DNA from: Bacillota bacterium
Lineage (GTDB): Bacteria; Bacillota; Clostridia; Clostridiales; Clostridiaceae
Assembly (NCBI GenBank): GCA_023427705.1
Contig: JAEZAL010000202.1
Coordinates: 1 to 7,066, forward strand
Length of the DNA: 7,066 bases
Reading direction: 5' to 3'
The translations under genes and the position numbers were made by a program. The number at the start of each line of letters is the position of its first letter. The first letter of the stretch is position 1. The notes under the pieces were generated by a model. It was not told the origin of the DNA, did no database searches, and saw only the letters and a program-made list of their open reading frames with translations. Shown in pieces: positions 1 to 6,616 of this stretch.

Positions 1-489
1 GTAATTATTAGTATAATAAAAAGCACCACTTTAATAAGTGCTGCTTTAACATTTTTAGAAAACTATTTTAAATTACCCTCTGGTATTATGTATACTATTT
101 TGTTAGGAAGTATCGAATTTACTAATGGATGTAAATTAATTTCTGATATAAACTTATCTATTAGCTTAAAATTAAGTTTAATAAGTTTTATATTATGCTT
201 TTCAAGTTTATCTGTTATAGCACAAGTATCATCAATAGTAAGTAAGGATACTCCAAATTTTAAAAAATATATATTACTCAAACTATTACAAGGAATAATA
301 GGTTTTATAATAACATTTATTTTTAGTAATATACTATTAATCTCAATTCCAACTTTTAGTATTGCTCCAAATTATAATTATAAATTACTCATATATAAAT
401 TATATATTCCTATAGTATTAATTTTAAGTTTATCTCTTTTAGTTTCTATAATAAATAAATATATTAAAAATAAACTACATTCCTCTTAA
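1..489 (+). CDS. ylbJ: YlbJ/SpoVV-type sporulation membrane protein, C-terminal part (5' truncated by window edge)
   Basis: The frame is open from base 1 to TAA at 487-489, giving 162 visible residues. The ATG at 88 is internal: the peptide before it continues the same protein and there is no ribosome binding site there. The segment GSIEFTNGC (visible residues 36-44) and the later LSVIAQVSSI stretch are typical of the second half of YlbJ proteins, which carry a nucleoside-recognition/gate (SpmA/SpmB-like) fold. Roughly three hydrophobic segments are visible, near residues 53-77, 97-117 and 135-152, with a basic C-terminal tail. The family is about 400 residues, so over half is off the left edge. 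In B. subtilis YlbJ (SpoVV) is made in the mother cell under sigma-E and is needed for dipicolinic acid transport into the forespore; that role is inferred here. Bacillus also has this gene beside rsmD-coaD, but here it faces them and overlaps the neighbouring gene by 15 bp. Confidence 0.85.
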   Translation, partial: VIISIIKSTTLISAALTFLENYFKLPSGIMYTILLGSIEFTNGCKLISDINLSISLKLSLISFILCFSSLSVIAQVSSIVSKDTPNFKKYILLKLLQGIIGFIITFIFSNILLISIPTFSIAPNYNYKLLIYKLYIPIVLILSLSLLVSIINKYIKNKLHSS

Positions 490-1011
490 CTCTGATATGT
501 TATCTTTAATTTTTGAAGCAGTTCCACTTAAATTTTCATCTATTTCCTTAGCAACGGTTTCAAAAGATTTTTGCATATTTTCAATAAGTTTATTTTTCTT
601 TTCTTCAATTTCTCTATCTAATTGAGATAATATTTCAGTTGAATACTCTCTAGATCCAATCCTAATTGCCTTGGCATCTCTTTGTGCTAGGGCAATTATT
701 TCATTTGCTCTTATTTTTGCTTCCTTAACTAAATCATGATTTTCTACATTTTGCTTCATCATTTCCATGATTTCACTTTTAGTAGATTCATATTGCTTTT
801 GAGCATCCTCTAGAATTCTGTCCTTTTCATTCATAACCCATTGAGCTTTTCTAATTTGATCTGGCAAATAATTTATAACCTGATCTATTACTTCTAAAAA
901 TTCTTTTTTATCTATTACACTTTTACCTGTTATAGGTACTTTTGGCGCTGTTTCTATTAACTCTTCTAAGTACTCCAAAAGTTCAATAATATTAACTTCT
1001 ATTTTTTCCAT
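475..1011 (-). CDS. Conserved-looking coiled-coil protein of unknown function (ATP synthase b-subunit-like helix)
   Basis: This 178-residue soluble protein has no signal peptide and no membrane segment. The N-terminal 45 residues look like a small helical domain (NIIELLEYLEELIETAPKVP, then DKKEFLEVIDQVINYLPDQI). From about residue 52 to 160 it is almost continuously charged, glycine- and proline-poor helix (EEKKNKLIENMQKS and similar), with an alanine-rich stretch EAKIRANEIIALAQRDAKAI near 97-116. Such sequences match ATP synthase b-subunit or DivIVA-like coiled coils by composition only, so I assign no function. The ATG is preceded by GGGGGAG with a 7-base spacer. It lies 31 bp after coaD and is probably last in the recG-rsmD-coaD transcript. 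Its 3' end runs into the convergent ylbJ gene: the stop TAG (475-477) lies inside the ylbJ coding region. Between coaD and ylbJ, it could relate to envelope or sporulation biology, but that is guilt by association. Confidence 0.85.
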   Translation of the reverse strand: MEKIEVNIIELLEYLEELIETAPKVPITGKSVIDKKEFLEVIDQVINYLPDQIRKAQWVMNEKDRILEDAQKQYESTKSEIMEMMKQNVENHDLVKEAKIRANEIIALAQRDAKAIRIGSREYSTEILSQLDREIEEKKNKLIENMQKSFETVAKEIDENLSGTASKIKDNISELRGM

Positions 1012-1042
1012 ATGCTTACTCCCCCATTAGAAAATCTAAATA

Positions 1043-1516
1043 TTAAAACTTCTCCATAAGCTCTGAAATCAATTCATCAGGCACCAATCCATTAATGTTT
1101 CCTCCGAATTTCGCTACTTGTTTTACTGATGATGAACTAACATAAGAGAATTCTGATGAAGTCATCATAAATACTGTTTCTATATTTGAATCAAGCTTTG
1201 AATTCATAAGTGCCATTTGAAATTCATATTCAAAATCTGACATAGTTCTAAGTCCCTTTAAGATTACTTTTGAATTATGCATTTTTGCAAAATCTACTAA
1301 TAATCCATCAAAACTTAAAACCTCAACATTTTCTATATTTTTAGTGACTCTTTTTATTAAGTCTACTCTTTCCTCAATAGAAAATAGGCATTTCTTATCC
1401 ATATTAACTAAAACAGCTACAATTAATTTATCATATACTTTAGCTCCCCTAGTTATAATATCTAAATGCCCATTTGTAATTGGATCAAAACTTCCTGGAT
1501 AAATAGCAATATTCAT
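1043..1516 (-). CDS. coaD: Phosphopantetheine adenylyltransferase (PPAT)
   Basis: CoaD catalyses the penultimate step of coenzyme A synthesis in the cytoplasm: 4'-phosphopantetheine plus ATP gives dephospho-CoA and pyrophosphate. The 157-residue product begins MNIAIYPGSFDPITNGH, the nucleotidyltransferase signature with the TxGH motif at residues 14-17. It continues with KGLRTMSDFEYE (87-98, phosphopantetheine/ATP-contact region) and ends with YVSSSSVKQVA (125-135), the family's ISST-type motif. Length is normal for the family (about 160). Lys87 stands where many homologues have Arg in RGLR, a conservative change. I chose the ATG at 1516 because the product then aligns with the usual PPAT N-terminus and AAAGGTGA sits 5 bases upstream. 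An in-frame GTG at 1525 would add three residues (MRE). The gene starts 16 bp after the rsmD stop, so the two are almost certainly cotranscribed, as in Bacillus ylbH-ylbI. Confidence 0.96.
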   Translation of the reverse strand: MNIAIYPGSFDPITNGHLDIITRGAKVYDKLIVAVLVNMDKKCLFSIEERVDLIKRVTKNIENVEVLSFDGLLVDFAKMHNSKVILKGLRTMSDFEYEFQMALMNSKLDSNIETVFMMTSSEFSYVSSSSVKQVAKFGGNINGLVPDELISELMEKF

Positions 1517-1538
1517 TTCTCTCACCTTTTATTTACTC
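1517..1538 (-). promoter_or_regulatory. Ribosome binding region that decides the coaD start
   Basis: Reading the minus strand, GAGGAG occurs inside the last codons and stop of rsmD, followed after an A-rich spacer by AAAGGTGAGAGAAATG. The GTG of the longer frame lies within the AAAGGTGA that serves as Shine-Dalgarno sequence for the ATG at 1516. The GTG would have to use the rsmD-embedded GGAG about 10 bases away. The ATG is therefore the better start, and translation of coaD may be coupled to termination of rsmD. Confidence 0.6.
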
Positions 1539-2087
1539 CTCATTTTTATAAATACATACAGTTGTATTTCCGTACTTTTTACTTTTTAATAATTTAATTT
1601 CTTTATATCCTTCATAAATTTCTTCTATTGAATCTATTTTTGTTACTATTATACCTTCTTTTTTCAATAGATTATTTTCTTTTATTATTTCCATTGCTTT
1701 AGGAATCATTTCTTTGCAATATGGTGGATCTATAAAAATAATATCAAATACCTTACCTTTTTCAGCTAACCTTCTTAAAGCATCATATGAATCTAAGTTA
1801 AGTGAAAAACAAAAATCTTGAAATTTTAAATTCTCTATATTTTGTTTTAATATTGGATAAGTCGTATTACTTTTATCGATTAAATAAACTTCTTTAGCAC
1901 CCCTACTTGCTGCTTCTAACCCAAGACTTCCCGTTCCTGCAAAAACATCTACAACTGTAGCTTCAGGAATATAGTTTTGTATTATACTAAACATCGATTC
2001 CTTAACTCTATCTAAAGTTGGCCTTGTTTCCATTGTAGCAGGAGGTAATAATTTTCGTCCTCGTGCTTTTCCTGCTATTATTCTCAT
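1533..2087 (-). CDS. rsmD: 16S rRNA (guanine(966)-N(2))-methyltransferase RsmD
   Basis: RsmD methylates N2 of G966 in 16S rRNA during 30S assembly, using S-adenosylmethionine. The 184-residue protein has the family N-terminus RIIAGKARGRKL (2-13) and TRPTLDRVKESMF (21-33). It then shows the SAM-binding motif I VVDVFAGTGSLGLEA (45-59), the acidic residue after motif II at D71, and the catalytic DPPY motif at 120-123 typical of amino-methyltransferases acting on exocyclic amines. Length is as expected. The ATG is preceded by AAGGAGG at good distance. It follows recG by 64 bp and precedes coaD by 16 bp; rsmD-coaD is a conserved pair in Firmicutes (ylbH-ylbI in B. subtilis). A weak promoter may lie in the recG-rsmD gap. 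The assignment to the RsmD family is firm; the exact target nucleotide is inferred from the family. Confidence 0.95.
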   Translation of the reverse strand: MRIIAGKARGRKLLPPATMETRPTLDRVKESMFSIIQNYIPEATVVDVFAGTGSLGLEAASRGAKEVYLIDKSNTTYPILKQNIENLKFQDFCFSLNLDSYDALRRLAEKGKVFDIIFIDPPYCKEMIPKAMEIIKENNLLKKEGIIVTKIDSIEEIYEGYKEIKLLKSKKYGNTTVCIYKNEE

Positions 2088-2117
2088 TTTACTTCCTCCT
2101 TAGGTACTATTATTATA

Positions 2118-2146
2118 ATTTTAACATAAGATTTATTTATATACAA
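2118..2146 (-). promoter_or_regulatory. Possible sigma-A promoter for rsmD-coaD
   Basis: In the 64-bp recG-rsmD gap the minus strand has TTGTAT (2146-2141), a 17-base spacer and TAAAAT (2123-2118). A perfect TATAAT follows at 2117-2112 but has no -35 at proper spacing. In DNA this AT-rich such matches arise by chance. No hairpin terminator lies in the gap, so read-through from recG is expected either way. Confidence 0.3.
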
Positions 2147-2151
2147 TTTAT

Positions 2152-4182
2152 TTAATTAAAACAAATATATCGACTATATCTCTCAAGAGACTTAGCTATC
2201 TCAGTGCATAATTTTACGTTTTTAGCTTCTTTTGAGCTTATTAATTGACTTGCTTCATATCTTGCACATTTTAATATGTCCATATCTTCGTATATATCAG
2301 CTAATACTAATCCTATATCTCCACTTTGTCTTAATCCAAACATTTCTCCTGCTCCTCTTAACTTAAGGTCTTGTTCTGAAATATAGAAACCATCAGTAGA
2401 GCTAGTCATTATCTCCATTCTTTTTTTTGTCTTTTCACTCTTAGCATTTCCTATTAAAATGCAATAAGACTCATATTCCCCTCTTCCAACTCTTCCTCTT
2501 AACTGGTGAAGTTGAGCTAATCCAAATCTCTCTGAATTTTCTATTATCATAATAGATGCATTAGGAACATTTACACCAACTTCTATTACTGTAGTAGAAA
2601 TAATAACTTTAACCTTGTTTTCTTTAAACAAGCCTATTATCTCATCCTTTTCCTTTGGTTTCATCTTTCCATGTAATATTTCAACACTTACATTTCTAAA
2701 AACATCATCCTTCAATTCTTCGTATAATTTCTCTACAGAATTTAATTCCATCTTTTCATTTTCTTCAATTAATGGACAAACAATATATACTTGCCTTCCT
2801 TTATTAATTTCATTAAGAGCTAAATTATATGCATCCATTCTTTCCTTTTCAGAGTAAAATCTAGTATCTATTTTCTTTCTTCCAGGTGGAAGTTTATCTA
2901 TTATTGATACATCTAAATCTGAATACATATATAAAGCTAAGGTTCTAGGAATAGGTGTTGCTGTCATAACTAACACATCTGGTCTTCTAGCCTTATTAAT
3001 TAATTTATTTCTTTGCTCAACACCAAATCTATGTTGTTCATCTGTTATTACTATTCCTAAATTATTAAACTCTACATCTTCTTGAATTAATGCATGAGTT
3101 CCTATTACAAGCATAGGATTCCCCTCTGCAATCTTCTCTTTAATTCTTTTCTTCTCTTTTAAGCTAGTACTTCCTGTTAAAATTTCTATGTCTAAATTAA
3201 AGTCTTTAAAAATCTTTAAAGCTTCTAAATAGTGCTGATTAGCTAATATTTCAGTAGGTGCCATTAAAGCGCCTTGGTAACCATTTTTTAAAACATTAAA
3301 TATTGCTATTAATGCTACTATAGTCTTACCACTACCTACATCTCCCTGAACTAATCTATTCATTGAATATTTACTTTTTTGATCTCTTAATATATCTCTA
3401 ACAACATTAGTTTGTGCATCAGTTAATTTAAAAGGTAATGATTCCTTTAAATCTTTTAATTCCTCATGCCAATTAAAAGAAATTCCATCATTACTTCTTA
3501 ATTTATTCTTTAATAACAATAACTTCATTGAATAAGTAAATAATTCCTGAAATTTAAGTCTTGAAACAGCTTTATCTAGTTCCATTTTCCCTTTAGGAAA
3601 ATGTATTTCTCTAATTGCTGTATCTAAATCAATCATATTATATCTATCCAAAATATCTTTAGGCAGATTATCAGCAATTATAACTGTATCTAAAACTTGA
3701 TTAATTATTTTAGTAATTACCTTATCATTTAAATCACCTTTTAAAGGATATTTAGGTATAATCTCACTTTTTTTAGCATCATTACAGCCAACTATAGGAT
3801 TAATCACTTCTAACATATTTCCATTTCTTTTGAACTTTCCTACTAAATCGTAGGTATTATTAAGTTTAAAATTATTTTTTATATATCTTTGATTAAACCA
3901 TTTCCCTAAAACTATATGCCCTTTATAATCAAATTTTATGGTAGAAATAATCTTACCATTCTTTGTTTTTAAGTCTCTATCATATCCTATAACTCTACAA
4001 GTTAGAATTTGTTTTTCTTCACCATCTATTTCATTAAACTCTGCATCACTTTTTATAAATTCATAATCTCTTGGAAAATATAAAAGTAAATCATATATTG
4101 TAAAAATCCCGCATTTATTTAACTTTTCAGTAAGCTTAGGACCCACACCTTTCAAAGTAGAGACTTCCATTGATATATTCAT
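2152..4182 (-). CDS. recG: ATP-dependent DNA helicase RecG
   Basis: RecG is a double-stranded DNA translocase that regresses stalled replication forks and branch-migrates Holliday junctions and R-loops. The 676-residue product has the full architecture. An N-terminal helix-hairpin-helix-like segment (about 5-40, TLKGVGPKL) leads into an OB-fold wedge domain (about 55-130). The helicase core follows: TDAQ near 254, Walker A GDVGSGKT (280-287), APTEILANQH (308-317), the DEQH box (381-384), TATPIPRT (407-414), STTVIEVGVNVP (529-540) and LRGRVGRG (561-568). The RecG translocation (TRG) motif is at 603-621 (EQDLKLRGAGEMFGLRQSG). No key motif is missing and the length is normal. The ATG at 4182 follows GAGGTGA; Met5 is an alternative but is too far from that site. 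recG appears to start a new transcript downstream of the terminator at 4265-4282 and to lead rsmD, coaD and the coiled-coil gene. Confidence 0.98.
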   Translation of the reverse strand: MNISMEVSTLKGVGPKLTEKLNKCGIFTIYDLLLYFPRDYEFIKSDAEFNEIDGEEKQILTCRVIGYDRDLKTKNGKIISTIKFDYKGHIVLGKWFNQRYIKNNFKLNNTYDLVGKFKRNGNMLEVINPIVGCNDAKKSEIIPKYPLKGDLNDKVITKIINQVLDTVIIADNLPKDILDRYNMIDLDTAIREIHFPKGKMELDKAVSRLKFQELFTYSMKLLLLKNKLRSNDGISFNWHEELKDLKESLPFKLTDAQTNVVRDILRDQKSKYSMNRLVQGDVGSGKTIVALIAIFNVLKNGYQGALMAPTEILANQHYLEALKIFKDFNLDIEILTGSTSLKEKKRIKEKIAEGNPMLVIGTHALIQEDVEFNNLGIVITDEQHRFGVEQRNKLINKARRPDVLVMTATPIPRTLALYMYSDLDVSIIDKLPPGRKKIDTRFYSEKERMDAYNLALNEINKGRQVYIVCPLIEENEKMELNSVEKLYEELKDDVFRNVSVEILHGKMKPKEKDEIIGLFKENKVKVIISTTVIEVGVNVPNASIMIIENSERFGLAQLHQLRGRVGRGEYESYCILIGNAKSEKTKKRMEIMTSSTDGFYISEQDLKLRGAGEMFGLRQSGDIGLVLADIYEDMDILKCARYEASQLISSKEAKNVKLCTEIAKSLERYSRYICFN

Positions 4183-4212
4183 TTACTCACCTCAAAATTT
4201 TATTCAATCAAT

Positions 4213-4218
4213 ATTATA
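4213..4218 (-). promoter_or_regulatory. Candidate -10 element for the recG operon
   Basis: A perfect TATAAT lies on the minus strand 31 bp upstream of the recG ATG, downstream of the terminator that ends the asp23-fakA unit. A promoter is expected here. No convincing -35 is found at 16-18 bases (best candidates are ATTTTA or CATTTT), so only the -10 is proposed. A second TATAAT-like stretch lies about 20 bases further upstream. Confidence 0.35.
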
Positions 4219-4264
4219 ACGGCTATTACCAATTATAAAATGAATATAGAAAAAAATAAAGAAA

Positions 4265-4282
4265 AAACTCCTTTCGGAGTTT
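4265..4282 (-). terminator. Intrinsic terminator after the fakA-like gene
   Basis: On the minus strand a 7-bp stem, AAACTCC paired with GGAGTTT, closes on a GAAA tetraloop (GNRA type). It is followed by a T-rich run (TTTTTTCTTTATTTTTT). It lies about 90 bases after the fakA stop and before recG. The opposite strand has a much poorer T-tail, so it acts mainly for the minus direction. It splits asp23-fakA from recG-rsmD-coaD. Confidence 0.85.
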
Positions 4283-4372
4283 AATCTAAATATATATGTA
4301 ATTTATTTAAATCACATTACTAATTTCCAATTCTATATATTTAATTTTGAGTTTTTTAACTCTTATTAAATA

Positions 4373-6019
4373 CTATTCTACTGACATTAAGAAATAATAA
4401 AGAGGTTGTGCTCCTCTATAACATTGAACATCAAGATCTTCATATTTTTCTTCTATCTTATTTGCAAATTCATTTGCCTCTTCTTCTGAAACATCTGAAC
4501 CGTATAATATAGTAATAAGTTCGCTTTCATCATCTATCATATCAGCAAGCACTTCTTCTGCTACATCACAATAAGATGATCCAACCTTCTTAATTTTCCC
4601 TTCAATTAATCCAAGCATATCGCCTTCTTTAATTTCTATGCCATCCATTTCTGTATCTCTTACTGCATAAGTTACAGAACCAGTTTTAACCATACCAATA
4701 GTCTCTTTTAAAGCTTCCTCATTTTCATCAACTTCTGCTTCAGAATTAAACATTGTAACACAAGTAATACCTTGTGGTATTGAAGTTGTTGGTATAACTC
4801 TAACATCTTCTTCAGAAATTTCAGCTGCTTGATTTGCTGACATAATTATGTTTTTGTTATTTGGTAATACAAAAATATGTTCAGCATTTAATTTAGATAT
4901 ACATTCTACTATATCTTGTGTTGAAGGGTTCATAGTTTGACCACCTTCAATTACATAATCTACTCCAAGGTCTTTAAATATACTTGTTATTCCTTCTCCC
5001 ATTGCAACAGCAACAAAAGCATATTTTTTCTTTTCAACTTCTACTGCTTCTTCATTTTGCTTACCTTTAAGTTCATATTCTTCTTTAGCTAAAAGAACTT
5101 CTCTATGCTCTTCTCTCATATTATCTATTTTTATCTTAGATAACTCTCCTAATTGAACAGCTTTAGCTAATACAGCTCCTGGATCATTAGTGTGGATATG
5201 AACTTTTATAACATCTTCATAACCAACTACAACTTGTGAATCTCCCATAGGAGTTATATCATCTCTAAATTTATCTGCTTTATCAGCATCTGCTAAAATA
5301 ATAAATTCTGTACAATAACCAAATTTAATATCGATATCTTCAGTTCCTTGAGCACCTTGCATCTTAGCTTCTGATGGTTTTATATCTTTAATTTCAGCTT
5401 TAATATCATCTCTTAAAGCTTCTAGCATTCCTTTTAAAATAATATATAATCCCATTCCACCTGAATCTACAACTTTTGCTTTCTTTAAAGCTGGTAATAA
5501 TTCCGGTGTTTTATCAAGCATAATCTTAGCTTCTTTAACAACAACATCTATTAAGTCAACTACATTTTCTTTTGCATCTGTATCTATTGCTGCTTCAGAC
5601 GCTGCTCTTATTACAGATAAAATAGTTCCTTCTGTTGGTCTCATAACTGCTTTATAAGCTGCTTTACTACCTTCTTGTAAAGCTATAGCAAACTCTACTG
5701 AGTCTACTGATGTTTTTCCTTCTAATCCCTTAGAAATACCTCTAAGTATTTGTGAAAGAATAACTCCTGAATTCCCTCTTGCTCCCATTAAAGCTCCTTT
5801 AGCAAGCTTTTTTGAAGCTTCTCCAATAGATTCTGTATTTAAGCCTTCTATTTCTTTAACAGCTGCTTTAAATGTAGCAGACATATTAGTTCCTGTATCT
5901 CCATCTGGAACTGGGAATACATTTAACGAGTTAACATACTCACTTTGCTCTAACAATCTATTGCTAGCATTAACAACCATATTATAAAAGTCATGGCCAT
6001 TTATTGTCTGATATTTCAT
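4373..6019 (-). CDS. fakA: FakA/YloV-like fatty acid kinase subunit (DhaL/DAK2-domain protein)
   Basis: FakA phosphorylates FakB-bound fatty acids to acyl-phosphates, which enter phospholipid synthesis. The 548 residues match the length of S. aureus FakA. The N-terminal DhaL domain (about 1-200) carries NGHDF with His9, the Mg-ATP motif PDGDTGTNM (38-46; Asp39, Asp41), GARGNSGVILSQ (79-90), MRPTEGTILSVIR (126-138) and DSGGMGL (185-191). The middle domain has Cys236 (FGYCTEF) and His274/His276 (KVHIHTNDPG), matching the zinc-ligand pattern described for FakA. A DegV-like C-terminal region shows GGQTMNPST (359-367), LPNNKNI (385-391) and TTSIPQGI (411-418). The ATG follows AGGAGGT, which overlaps the stop of the asp23-family gene 11 bp upstream, suggesting coupled translation. 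No FakB partner lies in the window, so acyl-kinase activity is inferred from the family. Many databases call it simply a DAK2-domain or YloV protein. Confidence 0.93.
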   Translation of the reverse strand: MKYQTINGHDFYNMVVNASNRLLEQSEYVNSLNVFPVPDGDTGTNMSATFKAAVKEIEGLNTESIGEASKKLAKGALMGARGNSGVILSQILRGISKGLEGKTSVDSVEFAIALQEGSKAAYKAVMRPTEGTILSVIRAASEAAIDTDAKENVVDLIDVVVKEAKIMLDKTPELLPALKKAKVVDSGGMGLYIILKGMLEALRDDIKAEIKDIKPSEAKMQGAQGTEDIDIKFGYCTEFIILADADKADKFRDDITPMGDSQVVVGYEDVIKVHIHTNDPGAVLAKAVQLGELSKIKIDNMREEHREVLLAKEEYELKGKQNEEAVEVEKKKYAFVAVAMGEGITSIFKDLGVDYVIEGGQTMNPSTQDIVECISKLNAEHIFVLPNNKNIIMSANQAAEISEEDVRVIPTTSIPQGITCVTMFNSEAEVDENEEALKETIGMVKTGSVTYAVRDTEMDGIEIKEGDMLGLIEGKIKKVGSSYCDVAEEVLADMIDDESELITILYGSDVSEEEANEFANKIEEKYEDLDVQCYRGAQPLYYFLMSVE

Positions 6020-6033
6020 CTTTTTACCTCCTA
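6020..6033 (-). promoter_or_regulatory. fakA ribosome binding site overlapping the asp23-family stop codon
   Basis: The minus strand reads TAGGAGGTAAAAAGATG: the TAG stop of the upstream gene supplies the first bases of the AGGAGGT Shine-Dalgarno sequence, 6 bases from the fakA ATG. This arrangement fits translational coupling and a fixed ratio of the two proteins. Confidence 0.75.
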
Positions 6034-6378
6034 GACTCTCACTGCTTGAACATTTACTGTAACAGATGAAACTTTTAATCCAGTAAAGTTTTCCACACTA
6101 TAACGCACCTTTTGTATAATGTTATTTGCTATTTCAGAAATTTTAGTTCCATATTCAACCATAACAAATAATTCAACTATTAATTTATCATTATCAAATT
6201 TTAATTTAACGCCTTTGCTTAAATTTTCTATTCTCATTAATTCCCATAATCCTTCAGTTGCATTCTTGGAAACCATTCCTACAACACCATAGCATTCCAT
6301 AGTTGATAAACCAACTATTTTAGCTAGCACCTCTTCAGAGTAATGTATATTTCCAAGTTCATTTGAATATCCTACCAT
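6031..6378 (-). CDS. yloU: Asp23/Gls24-family protein, YloU-like
   Basis: This is a 115-residue cytoplasmic protein of the Asp23/Gls24 (alkaline shock protein) family. It starts with NIHYSEEVLAKIVGLSTMECYGVVGM (about residues 10-35), the family's hallmark N-terminal helix followed by the Cys/Gly-Val-Gly turn. Its C-terminal half, about 65-115 (LFVMVEYGTKISEIANNIIQKVRYSVENFTGLKVSSVTVNVQAVRV), is the alternating strand and helix region of the fold. Length fits the short YloU type. The ATG is preceded by AAGGAGGT at 6 bases. It lies directly upstream of the fakA-like gene, as yloU does with yloV in B. subtilis, and the pair almost certainly shares a transcript from the promoter at 6412-6440. The molecular role of YloU is unknown; membrane-associated stress or envelope roles are known for Asp23 itself but should not be assumed here. 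Confidence 0.93.
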   Translation of the reverse strand: MVGYSNELGNIHYSEEVLAKIVGLSTMECYGVVGMVSKNATEGLWELMRIENLSKGVKLKFDNDKLIVELFVMVEYGTKISEIANNIIQKVRYSVENFTGLKVSSVTVNVQAVRV

Positions 6379-6411
6379 ATAGAAACCTCCTTATAATTAT
6401 CTATACACTAT

Positions 6412-6440
6412 ATTTTATATTACTTATATTTATTATTCAA
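6412..6440 (-). promoter_or_regulatory. Sigma-A-type promoter for the asp23-family/fakA unit
   Basis: On the minus strand TTGAAT (6440-6435) is followed by a 17-base spacer and TAAAAT (6417-6412), with an AT-rich upstream region. Transcription would begin near 6405, giving a short leader of roughly 25 bases before the ATG at 6378. Spacing and location are good; chance matches in AT-rich DNA keep the confidence moderate. Confidence 0.55.
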
Positions 6441-6532
6441 GTAAATATTACATATGCTTATTATATGAAGAACTTATTAAATATATTAAATCTTTTATTT
6501 TAAAAGTTTTTTTACTTTTTTCTTATTTTCCC

Positions 6533-6562
6533 TTGCTTTTCTAAGGGTTCCTATGTTAAAAT
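6533..6562 (+). promoter_or_regulatory. Extended -10 promoter for rpmB
   Basis: TTGCTT (6533-6538), an 18-base spacer and TAAAAT (6557-6562) with an upstream TG (6554-6555), giving TGTTAAAAT, make a good housekeeping promoter with an extended -10. T-rich DNA at about 6500-6530 could act as an UP-like element. Transcription would start near 6569, leaving a leader of about 48 bases that holds a hairpin and the ribosome binding site. The asp23 promoter points the opposite way from the same 238-bp gap; about 6441-6532 of that gap shows nothing but AT-rich sequence. Confidence 0.6.
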
Positions 6563-6575
6563 TTAATCTGTCCTA

Positions 6576-6596
6576 TTGAAGAGAAATTATCTTCAA
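6576..6596 (+). repeat. Leader hairpin just upstream of the rpmB ribosome binding site
   Basis: A perfect 7-bp inverted repeat, TTGAAGA (6576-6582) and TCTTCAA (6590-6596), encloses a 7-base loop and ends 4 bases before the AAGGAGGTG of rpmB. No T-run follows, so it is not a terminator. It might stabilise the 5' end of the mRNA or take part in control of L28 synthesis, which the sequence alone does not show. Confidence 0.5.
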
Positions 6597-6616
6597 AAAT
6601 AAGGAGGTGTTTTCAA

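Noticed and set aside
63..281. 72-codon open frame on the minus strand
   Set aside because: It lies antisense within the ylbJ coding region, has no ribosome binding site and its product resembles nothing; it reflects AT-rich codon use.
88..489. A complete 133-residue gene starting at ATG 88
   Set aside because: The frame is open back to the window edge, the upstream residues fit the same membrane protein, and no ribosome binding site precedes the ATG.
2615..2857. 80-codon open frame on the plus strand
   Set aside because: It lies antisense within recG, where every helicase motif is intact; the peptide is low-complexity Ser/Phe-rich.
4241..4285. 14-codon ATG frame on the plus strand across the terminator
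   Set aside because: No ribosome binding site, and it is formed mainly by the A-run and the terminator stem.
4183..4372. FapR-type operator near recG, because B. subtilis has fapR-plsX after recG
   Set aside because: No matching palindromic operator is visible, and the genes after recG here are rsmD and coaD, not the fatty acid synthesis cluster.
6466..6504. 12-codon hydrophobic ATG frame on the plus strand upstream of rpmB
   Set aside because: No Shine-Dalgarno sequence and it lies before the rpmB promoter; a chance frame in AT-rich DNA.
6379..6616. Riboswitch or T-box in the 238-bp divergent gap
   Set aside because: Beyond the 7-bp rpmB leader stem there are no conserved-looking GC-rich helices, no T-box sequence and no leader terminator, and the expected leaders are only about 25 and 48 bases.
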